Shown piece after piece: positions 47,701 to 59,700 of a stretch of 64,000 bases of DNA. The notes below the pieces were generated by a model. It was not told the DNA's origin. It did not search any database and saw nothing but the letters and a program-made list of their open reading frames with translations. Each line of letters starts with the position of its first letter. The stretch's first letter is position 1. Origin of the DNA: Antedon mediterranea (taxonomy: Eukaryota; Echinodermata; Crinoidea; Comatulida; Antedonidae); NCBI RefSeq assembly GCF_964355755.1, contig NC_092672.1, positions 24,672,501 to 24,736,500 on the forward strand, written 5' to 3'. Both the position numbers and the translations under genes were made by a program.

Positions 47701-50700
47701 ATTATTGTAAACAAAAGTAAAAGATTGAACATAAATATAGCCTGGTATAAACTGAAGATCGTCACACATGATCATAGGATAGTCGAACGTATTATATAGT
47801 ACTCCCTGTATTTACTGTAAAGACTGGGTTCGCTAATAATAATAATAATTTTTGCGTCAGGACAATGCTTCGATAACCACTGGTCTTAAAAGAATTAATA
47901 TTTGTCTCAAATTTGTCATATATGTATTTTTGTACACTTGAAGAAAAATATCACTTTTGATATTTGACCTCAATGTTCACTCACCGAATAAACGTCGATC
48001 TTTAAATAAATTCCCCTCAAATAAACGGTGACCATGTGACTCCCATGAAACATCATATGGAATAATCGGCGTCTATTTCCATTAGATTATACCCCCTCCC
48101 ATTGAATAAACAACTTTCTTCCAATAAATGTCCACCTAAAAACCACCTAAACAATAAACAGCCCAGGCCGTTTTTTCAATAAATACGATACTTTAAATCT
48201 AGCACATCTAGGGTCTAGCGTGCTGTTAAACAGAATAATCGGTTAAAAACGGGTGTTTCGAAACTAGAGACCCGAGACCAGAGACCAGAGACCCGAGACC
48301 CAATACGAAAAGGGAGACCCACGTACGAAAAGGGAGACCCCACTATACGAAAAGGGAGACCCCACTATACGAAAAGGGAGACACTAATATACGAAAAGGG
48401 AGACCTAAATATACGAAAAGGGAGACCCAATTATACGAAAGGGAGACCCAAATATACAAAATGGGAGGCCCAAATATACGAAAAGGGAGACCCACTATAA
48501 GAAAAGGGAGACCCACTATAAGAAAAGGGAGACCCCACTATACGAAAAGAGAGACCACACTATACGAAAAGGGAGACCCTAATAATATACGAAAAGGGAG
48601 ACCCAAATATAGGTCTCCCTTTTCGTATTGGGTCTCGTTTCAGGTCTCTGGTCTCGGATCTCTAGTTTCGAAACACCCGTTAAAAACAGATGATTTCATT
48701 TTTACAGAAACCGGTCCTATATATTTGTCTACTTTTGGATGGGGGGGGGGGGGGTAGTTGACCGGGGGGTAGTTGACCGGGGGGTAGTTGACCGGGGGTA
48801 GTTACCCGGGGGTAGTTATCCTAAGGGGGTGGTTGTCAGGGGGGTAGTTGTCCGGGGGGTTGTTATCCTAAGGGGGTAGTTGTCCTAAGGGGGTAGTTGT
48901 CCGGGTGGTAAACATCCGGGGGGTAACTGTCTAGGGGGTAGGTGTCCTAGAACCGAAAAGGGAGACCCCCCTATACGAAAAGGGAGACCCTAATATACGA
49001 AAAGGGAGACCTAAATATACGAAAAGGGAGACCCAATTATACGAAAGGGAGACCCAAATATACAAAATGGGAGACCCAAATATACGAAAAGGGAGACCCA
49101 CTATAAGAAAAGGGAGACCCACTATAAGAAAAGGGAGACCCCACTATACGAAAAGAGAGACCACACTATACGAAAAGGGAGACCCTAATATACGAAAAGG
49201 GAGACCCAAATATAGGTCTCCCTTTTCGTATTGGGTCTCGTTTCAGGTCTCTGGTCTCGGATCTCTAGTTTCGAAACACCCGTTAAAAACAGATGATTTC
49301 ATTTTTACAGAAACCGGTCCTATATATTTGTCTACTTTTGGATGGGGGGGGGGTAGTTGACCGGGGGGTAGTTGACCGGGGGGTAGTTGACCGGGGGGTA
49401 GTTACCCGGGGGGTAGTTATCCTAAGGGGGTAGTTGTCCTAAGGGGGTGGTTGTCCGGGGGGTAGTTGTCCGGGGGGTTGTTATCCTAAGGGGGTAGTTG
49501 TCCTAAGGGGGTAGTTGTCCGGGGGGTAGTTGTCCGGGGGGTAGTTGTCCTAAGGGGGTAGTTGTCCGGGTGGTAAACATCCGGGGGGTAACTGTCTAGG
49601 GGGTAGGTGTCCTAGAACCGCATTTACCTGCAAAAATGTAATATCTGCCACACAGAGAACGAAATTATACCTTATTATTTCTATTATATTCTAATAAACA
49701 TATTACTGTAGCACTCCCATTAAGGGAAGACCCAACAAAGTGTCCCCTTAATAGACGTTAGCCATGGTCTTAATCTGTCTCTCTTTCATTTCACAAGTAA
49801 GTTTTAATAAGGTTTAAGGGAAGGCCCAACAAAGTGTCCCCTTAATAGACGTTAGCCATGGTCTTAATCTGTCTCTCTTTCATTTCACAAGTAAGTTTTA
49901 ATAAGGTTTAAGGGAAGACCCAACAAAGTGTCCCCTTAATAGAGGTTAGCCATGGTCTTAATCTGTCTCTCTTTCATTTCACAAGTAAATTTTAATAAGG
50001 TTTAAGGGAAGGCCCAACAAAGTGTCCCCTTAATAGAGGTTAGCCATGGTCTTAATCTGTCTCTCTTTCATTTCACAAGTAAGTTTTAATAAGGTTTAAG
50101 GGAAGGCCCAACAATGTGTCCCCTTAATAGAGGTTAGCCATGGTCTTAATCTGTCTCTCTTTCATTTCACAAGTAAGTTTTAATAAGGTTTAAGGGAAGG
50201 CCCAACAAAGTGTCCTCTTAATAGAGGTTAGCTATGGTGTTAATCTGCCTCTCATTCATTTCACCAGTAAGTTTTAATAAGGTTTAAGGGAAGACCCAAC
50301 AAAGTGTCCCCTTAATAGAGGTTAGCTATGGTGTTAATCTGCATCTCATTCATTTCACCAGTAAGTTTTAATAAGGTTTAAGGGAAGGCCCAACAAAGTG
50401 TCCCCTTAATAGAGGTTAGCTATGGTGTTTATCTGCATCTCATTCATTTCACTAGTAAGTTTTAATAAGGTTTAAGGGAAGGCCCAACAAAGTGTCCCTT
50501 AATAGAGGTTAGCTATGGTGTTAATCTGCCTCTCATTCATTTCACCAGTAAGTTTTAATAAGGTTTAAGGGAAGGCCCAACAAAGTGTCCCCTTAATAGA
50601 GGTTAGCTATGGTGTTAATCTGCCTCTCATTCATTTCACCAGTAAGTTTTAATAAGGTTTAAGGGAAGGCCCAACAAAGTGTCCCCTTAATAGAGGTTAG

Positions 50701-53700
50701 CCATGGTCTTAATCTGTCTCTCTTTCATTTCACAAGTAAGTTTTAATAAGGTTTAAGGGAAGGCCCAACAAAGTGTCCCCTTAATAGAGGTTAGCCGTGG
50801 TATTAATCTGCCTCTCATTCATTTCACAAGTAAGCTTCAATAAGGTTTTCCCAAAGGAGAGGTTCTACTGACCAGAAGAATAACAATTACTTTGTTGCAT
50901 TAACAAATTACACTTTTGTGCTTTTATATTTTTTTAGCCATCTCTGAAACAGCTTTGGAGAAATTTAAATGGGGGCAAACTAGATGAAAGACTGTTGCAG
51001 CATATTTGGAAGGATGAGTCAAATGAGATGATTGACTTCTTTGTGTCTCTGATGCAAACCTTTGGGTTAATGTGTGAAAAAAGGAGTAAAGAGGTATTTA
51101 CATTTTATTTTAAATATTTAATTCAATTATTTTTTAATATATTCCATCTACTACTCATGTTCTATTTTTTTTTCTATAGAATGTTGGACGAATGTTCTAT
51201 GTTCTTTCACGCCTAAAGCCCCTACGTGATGATACAGAGGCTGTTGAATATGAAGAGAAACATGCTGTTTCTCTCTTTCATGACTTTGATGGCTACCTTC
51301 CAGATGATCTCTTTCAACGGGTTGCGACTACATTTATCGAGGAATTTCAAATGGAAGATGTTGAGCCTACATTATCTTACGAGCATGTAGAACTGAACAT
51401 TGATGGCCATCATCTTGTCATTCTAAATGTAGCTACCATCAACAATTGCCGTTTGTTCCAGGTAAACTTGATAATGCAATCATGCCGTGAATGCCAGTAA
51501 AATCACAAGTATTTTATTGGGGGATTGTTCTTATGTTGTTTATTATATGTTTATTAAACCATTTCTTTGTTTTTGTTGGTCACCACTTCTGGATATAACA
51601 GATATTAAAATATACACTGTCAGTAACTTTAAATTTACTTGGTTTATTGCCATTTCTGGAATGATATCAGTAGTAATCACTTTGGAATTGATTTGTTTTT
51701 TATATTGCAGACAACAATTGTCAGAACGACAATCATGAACACAAAATCAGGAAGTAGCTCTCCTGAAGATGATGATCCACAACCTAGCATCTGTAAGAAG
51801 GTAAACTATAAGTACCAAATAAACTAATGTTATCTATGGCCCTGTTTCTGCTGCCAACTAAATACCGTATATTATACGGTATTTTTTGAATACCGTATAT
51901 ATACGGTATATTTTTGGCAGCAGAAACTGCGCTCATAAAAAATATACCGTATTTTGTATACCGTATTTTCTCCACAAAATTTGTGGATAAAATACGGTAT
52001 TTACAAATTTATACCGTATTTTTTGTACCCGTTTCTGCTGCCAATAAAAAATACCGTATTTTTTTTTTACATGACAAAAGGTCACCATTCGTGTTTTTAT
52101 TTTCTGTCGCTGTTAGCTGCTTTACACACATGTATAGATATATTCGGCGAAAATGTGGAGCGAATACGTCATATTTTTACTAAATAAATGTGTGTGGGGA
52201 AGCTAAAATGTCTGACCAACTAAAAGGTAATAAAAGGGACAACCACATTTATAAAGACATTTCTAAAAAAATAAAGCAGGAGTATGGAATAAACTTGTCT
52301 CCAAAGCAAGTAAACTCAAAGCTGAAGAGCCTGCGAAAGCAGTACAACATTGCAAAATACAATAACTCGGGGAGGGAACGAATTAATTGTCCCCATTACG
52401 ATGTTTTCTGTGCTCTCACAACATCTCTATCACTAGGGCTAGGCTGTTGAAAGTGAGACGTAAAACTTCCTTTATTTCGACTTTTAATTATCGATCAAAT
52501 AAATGAATGGCAATTTGGGTAAAAAAGATGAAATTTAACACGACCACCCAAGAAGTATTGTTAGCAGAAACGGGGTACTAAAAAATACGGTATAAAAAAT
52601 ACCGTATTTTTATACCGTATTTTGAGCAGTTGCAGCAGAAACAGGCCCTATGCCTTGTTTTGTCAGTGTAAATTTATAAGCTCCTGGGTTGTTTTTGAAT
52701 GATTATAAATGTCTGTGTAAATATGTAATATAAGATATAAGATAAGACAAGATATAAGTATTATTATTTTTCTCTTTAAATCATCTTAAATGTAGTGAAG
52801 TCATTTTATTGAGATTATTTGAAATATTTTTTTTTTCTAGGTCCTTAATTTCCTTGAAAAAGAATTGCAAGTTTTAAGTCAGAATGGTGCACGTGGTGTT
52901 GAAGTAAAGATGTACATCCGTTGTGCATGTTTAAATAGTGAACGTACTCATATGCAGGTTGTTCGCAAATTTGACCAAGATGTGTTGCCATGTAAAAGCA
53001 AAGCAATGGACGTGAAACGTTACCGTAAACTGTTTGGAGAAATAAAAGATGAACAAGGTATATGCCTAATAATCCATAATACATATGACATAAAACAAAA
53101 CAGGCAAACATTCTTATTTTTGTTCTTTAACTAATGATATTCCAAACCTCAAATTTTCAGTTGATGCATTTTAACCTTTATCTCTAGTTTTTATTTTACA
53201 TGTAAAAAATACCTTTGCTTAATGATGTTTTATCATTTGTATTTAGCTTCTATCTCAAAATCTAATACTGACCAACCTTCTTCTATAAAGAAAAGAAAAA
53301 CCGCTTTAGAAAATTCTTATAATGCGAGTGGCAGCGATGCCCAATCTTCTTTATCAAAAGTTCAAAGAACTACTGGTAATGTTTTATGTTGTTGGTTAGC
53401 ATAATAACAACACCATTTTGTTTTATTCAAGAAATAACTTTACTCATTATATTTCTATTATAAAAACTATGCACACAATTTATTTTATTTGCAATTATAC
53501 ACGCCTCAGTGTATCCTTGTCTTCATACACGCCTCAGTGTATCCTTGTCTTTATACACGCCTCAGTGTATCCTTGTCTTTATACACGCCTCAGTGTATCC
53601 ATGTCTTTATACACGCCTCAGTGTATCCTTGTCTTTATACACGCCTCAGTGTATCCTTGTCTTTATACACGCCTCAGTGTATCCTTGTCTTTATACACGC

Positions 53701-56700
53701 CTCAGTGTATCCTTGTCTTTATACACGCCTCAGTGTATCCTTGTCTTTATACACGCCTCAGTGTATCCTTGTCTTTATACACGCCTTAGTGTATCCTTGT
53801 CTTTATACACGCCTCAGTGTATCCTTGTCTCTATACACGCCTCAGTGTATCCTTGTCTTTCTACACGCCTCAGTGTATCCTTTCCTTTATACACGCCTCA
53901 GTGTATCCTTGTCTTTATACACGCCTCAGTGTATCCTTGTCTTTCTACACGCCTCAGAGTATCCTTGTCTTTATACACGCCTCAGTGTATCCTTGTCTTT
54001 ATACACGCCTCAGTGTATCCTTGTCTTTATACACAAGTGTGTTTGAATGCACAACTGTCGTTTCAGCAGAATCATCCTGGATCGTGGAATACCCTCCAGA
54101 ACCCGATGGGTATTTTTGCCTGAAATGTAGACCGAAATGTATTGTTGGTTTGTGGTTGTTGTGATTGTTCACCGTGTGCTAAGTTGTGCAAAAGGTCCAC
54201 GCGGACGGTGGCCCAAGAGCACTTTGTGAGCGGAAGTGACGGTCGTACAGTTGCCATGAAGTCGGATATTATTTGTTTAGGCTTTGAATGAATTTCAGAT
54301 AAGTAAATAATTCTTGCAGATCTTGAGGGTGGGCGGACAGGTATATGGTTGCAAAGTCAAAGAAAGCTGTGAACCACTCCTGTTCATCTAACCCCTCTTT
54401 TCAATTTAGGGACAAGTTCAAGACCCCCATTGTATTGTATATTGAACGTCATTGGTGGGTCACGGGAGCGAAGATCACACATGTCGACAAACCTATGGGC
54501 CTGAATTTTATTCTTTAGGGTTTCAGAAAGAGCTCCAGCCTTGACCCCACCGGAATAGTAGAAAGGATTGGAAATAAGATTTCCTTTGGCCAGAGGGATA
54601 GGGATATGTTTACATTATGGCGTGGTACTATCGCTAATTGTATCAATTTTCTGGGGGATGCCCGTCGTGAGGTCTCATTCAGCGGGAAGATCAGTTCGGA
54701 CATTCGATGATGTTAGTAATATCAACTGTCGACGATGGGTTACCCTTCAATTGTTGAACCTCGGCGGAAAGGTTTTTAACAATCGCCGTAAGTTCTGCCA
54801 GTTCCGTTGCCCCAATTTTCTTAGGCCTCCTCTTGGCAGGTGTGTTGGTTTTTGCCTTCTTAATGGGTCGAGTCTTTGCATCATGTAGATATGGAAGGCA
54901 ACAAACAACTGACATATACCATTTTAAATCTCTATGTTTTATAGCCTCTTTATCTAACCACTAGACTAGACTCATTAATGTACAATAGATAGCATGTGAT
55001 GGATCATGTAGATATGGAAGGCAACAAACAACTGACATAGACCATTTTAAATCTCTATGTTTTTGTAGCCTCTTTATCTACCCACTAGACTAGACTCATT
55101 AATGTACAATATATAGCATATGATGGATCATGTAGATATGGAAGGCAACAAACAACTGACATAGACCATTTTAAATTTCTATGTGTTTGTAGCCTCTTTA
55201 TCTATCCACTAGACTAGACTCATTAATGTACAATATATAGCATATGATGGATCATGTAGATATGGAAGGCAACACACAACTGACATAGACCATTTTAAAT
55301 CTCTATGTTTTTGTAGCCTCTTTATCTACCCACTAGACTAGACTCATTAATGTACAATAGATAACATCTGATGCATCATGTAGATATGGAAGGCAACAAA
55401 CAACTGACATATACCATTTTGAATCTCTATGTTTTTATAGCCTCTTTATCTACCCACTTGACTAGACTCATTGTACAATAGATAGCATCTGATGCATCAT
55501 AGATATGGAAGACAACACACAACTGACATAGACCATAGCAGAACAGTGCATTGAATCAATTGTGATACTGTACTCTTGATTATGAATAATATATATCTGT
55601 TTTTTTGTATAGATACACAGACTGCTGCTCCTCTGGCTACAAGCTCGTTAGGGACAGGTTAGTGGTTATCATTATGTATCGTATGGACAGTTTGTCTGAA
55701 AATACATGAATATACATAATAGCATAACATCTTGGTGTCATTAGCAGAATAGTTGATTTGATACTGGTATTCTTGATTATGACTAATGTATATGTTTATT
55801 TTGCATAGATGCACCTATTGCTGCTCATTTGGCTGCAAGCTCATTAGGGACAGGTATAGGTGAGTAACATTAGATCATTAGGGACAGGTATAGGTGAGTA
55901 ACATTAGATCATTAGGGACAGGTATAAGTGAGTAACATTAGATCATTAGGGACAGGTATAGGTGAGTAACATTAGATCATTAGCGACAGGTATAGGTGAG
56001 TAACATTAGATCATTAGGGACAGGTATAGGTGAGTAACATTAGATCATTAGGGACAGGTATAGGTGAGTAACATTAGATCATTAGGGACAGGTATAGGTG
56101 AGTAACATTAGATCATTAGGGACAGGTATAGGTGAGTAACATTAGATCATTAGGGACAGGTATAGGTGAGTAACATTAGACCATTAGGGACAGGTATAGG
56201 TGAGTAACATTAGATCATTAGGGACAGGTATAGGTGAGTAACATTATATCATTAGGGACAGGTATAGGTGAGTAACATTATATCATTAGGGACAGGTATA
56301 GGTGAGCAACATTAGATCATTAGGGACAGGTATAGGTGAGTAACATTAGATCATTAGGGACAGGTATAGGTGAGTAACATTAGATCATTAGGGACAGGTA
56401 TAGGTGAGTAACATTAGATCATTAGGGACAGGTATAGGTGAGTAACATTATATCATTAGGGACAGGTATAGGTGAGTAACATTAGATCATTAGGGACAGG
56501 TATAGGTGAGTAACATTAGATCATTAGGGACAGGTATAGGTGAGTAACATTAGATCATTAGAGACAGGTATAGGTGAGTAACATTAGATCATTAGGGACA
56601 GGTATAGGTGAGTAACATTATATCATTAGGGACAGGTATAGGTGAGTAACATTAGATCATTAGGGACAGGTATAGGTGAGTAACATTAGATCATTAGGGA

Positions 56701-59700
56701 CAGGTATAGGTGAGCAACATTAGATCATTAGGGACAGGTATAGGTGAGTAACATTAGATCATTAGGGACAGGTATAGGTGAGTAACATTAGATCATTAAG
56801 GACAGGTATAGGTGAGTAACATTAGACCATTAGGGACAGGTATAGGTGAGTAACATTAGATCATTAGGGACAGGTATAGGTGAGCAACATTAGATCATTA
56901 GGGACAGGTATAGGTGAGTAACATTAGATCATTAGGGACAGGTATAGGTGAGTAACATTAGATCATTAAGGACAGGTATAGGTGAGTAACATTAGATCAT
57001 TAGGGACAGGTATAGGTGAGTAACATTAGATCATTAGGGACAGGTATAGGTGAGTAACATTAGATCATTAGAGACAGGTATAGGTGAGTAACATTAGATC
57101 ATTAAGGACAGGTATAGGTGAGTAACATTAGATCATTAGAGACAGGTATAGGTGAGCAACATTAGATCATTAGGGACAGGTATAGGTGAGTAACATTAGA
57201 TCATTAAGGACAGGTATAGGTGAGTAACATTAGATCATTAGAGACAGGTATAGGTGAGCAACATTAGATCATTAGGGACAGGTATAGGTGAGTAACATTA
57301 GATCATTAGGGACAGGTATAGGTGAGTAACATTAGATCATTAGGGACAGGTATAGGTGAGTAACATTAGATCATTAGGGACAGGTATAGGTGAGCAACAT
57401 TAGATCATTAGGGACAGGTATAGGTGAGTAACATTAGATCATTAGGGACAGGTATAGGTGAGTAACATTAGATCATTAGAGACAGGTATAGGTGAGCAAC
57501 ATTAGATCATTAGAGACAGGTATAGGTGAGCAACATTAGATCATTAGGGACAGGTATAGGTGAGTAACATTAGATCATTAGGGACAGGTATAGGTGAGTA
57601 ACATTAGATCATTAGGGACAGGTATAGGTGAGTAACATTAGATCATTAGGGACAGGTATAGGTGAGCAACATTAGATCATTAGGGACAGGTATAGGTGAG
57701 TAACATTAGATCATTAAGGACAGGTATAGGTGAGTAACATTAGATCATTAGGGACAGGTATAGGTGAGTAACATTAGATCATTAGGGACAGGTATAGGTG
57801 AGTAACATTAGATCATTAGGGACAGGTATAGGTGAGTAACATTAGATCATTAGGGACAGGTATAGGTGAGTAACATTAGATCATTAGGGACAGGTATAGG
57901 TGAGTAACATTAGATCATTAGGGACAGGTATAGGTGAGTAACATTAGATCATTAAGGACAGGTATAGGTGAGTAACATTAGATCATTAGGGACAGGTATA
58001 GGTGAGTAACATTAGATCATTAGGGACAGGTATAGGTGAGTAACATTAGATCATTAGAGACAGGTATAGGTGAGTAACATTAGATCATTAAGGACAGGTA
58101 TAGGTGAGTAACATTAGATCATTAGGGACAGGTATAGGTGAGTAACATTAGATCATTAGGGACAGGTATAGGTGAGTAACATTAGATCATTAGAGACAGG
58201 TATAGGTGAGTAACATTAGATCATTAGGGACAGGTATAGGTGAGTAACATTAGATCATTAGGGACAGGTATAGGTGAGTAACATTAGATCATTAGGGACA
58301 GGTATAGGTGAGTAACATTAGATCATTAGAGACAGGTATAGGTGAGTAACATTAGATCATTAAGGACAGGTATAGGTGAGTAACATTAGATCATTAGGGA
58401 CAGGTATAGGTGAGTAACATTAGATCATTAGGGACAGGTATAGGTGAGTAACATTAGATCATTAGGGACAGGTATAGGTGAGTAACATTAGATCATTAGG
58501 GACAGGTATAGGTGAGTAACATTAGATCATTAGGGACAGGTATAGGTGAGTAACATTAGATCATTAAGGACAGGTATAGGTGAGTAACATTAGATCATTA
58601 GGGACAGGTATAGGTGAGTAACATTAGATCATTAGGGACAGGTATAGGTGAGTAACATTAGATCATTAGGGACAGGTATAGGTGAGTAACATTAGATCAT
58701 TAGAGACAGGTATAGGTGAGTAACATTAGATCATTAGGGACAGGTATAGGTGAGTAACATTAGATCATTAGGGACAGGTATAGGTGAGTAACATTAGATC
58801 ATTAGGGACAGGTATAGGTGAGTAACATTAGATCATTAGGGACAGGTATAGGTGAGCAACATTAGATCATTAGGGACAGGTATAGGTGAGTAACATTAGA
58901 TCATTAGGGACAGGTATAGGTGAGTAACATTAGATCATTAAGGACAGGTATAGGTGAGTAACATTAGATCATTAGGGACAGGTATAGGTGAGTAACATTA
59001 GATCATTAGGGACAGGTATAGGTGAGTAACATTAGATCATTAGGGACAGGTATAGGTGAGTAACATTAGATCATTAGAGACAGGTATAGGTGAGTAACAT
59101 TAGATCATTAGGGACAGGTATAGGTGAGTAACATTAGATCATTAGGGACAGGTATAGGTGAGTAACATTAGATCATTAGGGACAGGTATAGGTGAGTAAC
59201 ATTAGATCATTAGGGACAGGTATAGGTGAGTAACATTAGATCATTAGGGACAGGTATAGGTGAGTAACATTATATCATTAGGGACAGGTATAGGTGAGTA
59301 ACATTAGATCATTAGGGACAGGTATAGGTGAGTAACATTAGATCATTAGGGACAGGTATAGGTGAGTAACATTAGATCATTAGGGACAGGTATAGGTGAG
59401 TAACATTAGATCATTAGAGACAGGTATAGGTGAGTAACATTAGATCATTAGGGACAGGTATAGGTGAGTAACATTATATCATTAGGGACAGGTATAGGTG
59501 AGTAACATTAGATCATTAGGGACAGGTATAGGTGAGTAACATTAGATCATTAGGGACAGGTATAGGTGAGTAACATTAGATCATTAGAGACAGGTATAGG
59601 TGAGTAACATTAGATCATTAGGGACAGGTATAGGTGAGTAAGATTAGATCATCAGGGACAGGTATAGGTGAGTAACATTAGATCATTAGGGACAGGTATA

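Larger units (their letters stand above)
46223..51461 (+). other. COR domain exons
   Basis: Exons 46223-46471, 47025-47210, 50938-51093 and 51180-51461. Typical COR features: FPIKWLQVLLEIQQL, then FLEYLHDIGEILFYPDD, VIDLMGVVDKFKTII, and a C-terminal half with PSLKQLW..., FGLMCEKR, FYVLSRLKP and a BBS-like beta segment (YLPDDLFQRVATTFI). Intron 47211-50937 is the largest of the domain because of inserted repeats. Confidence 0.75.

Noticed and set aside
48461-49360. ORFs with KGRPTIRKGRP repeats
   Set aside because: Readings of the ~20-bp array inside the nested minisatellite-filled element.
54069-54161. Possible exon of the ROCO gene after GTCGTTTCAG
   Set aside because: Phase fits, but it hits a stop with no donor, and the sequence is better explained by the antisense Gag-like relic.
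53418-54164. Long overlapping + strand ORFs with repeated YTPQCILVFIHASVYPC-type sequence
   Set aside because: All three frames are open because the 28-bp repeat unit has no stop. They are translations of a minisatellite, not genes.
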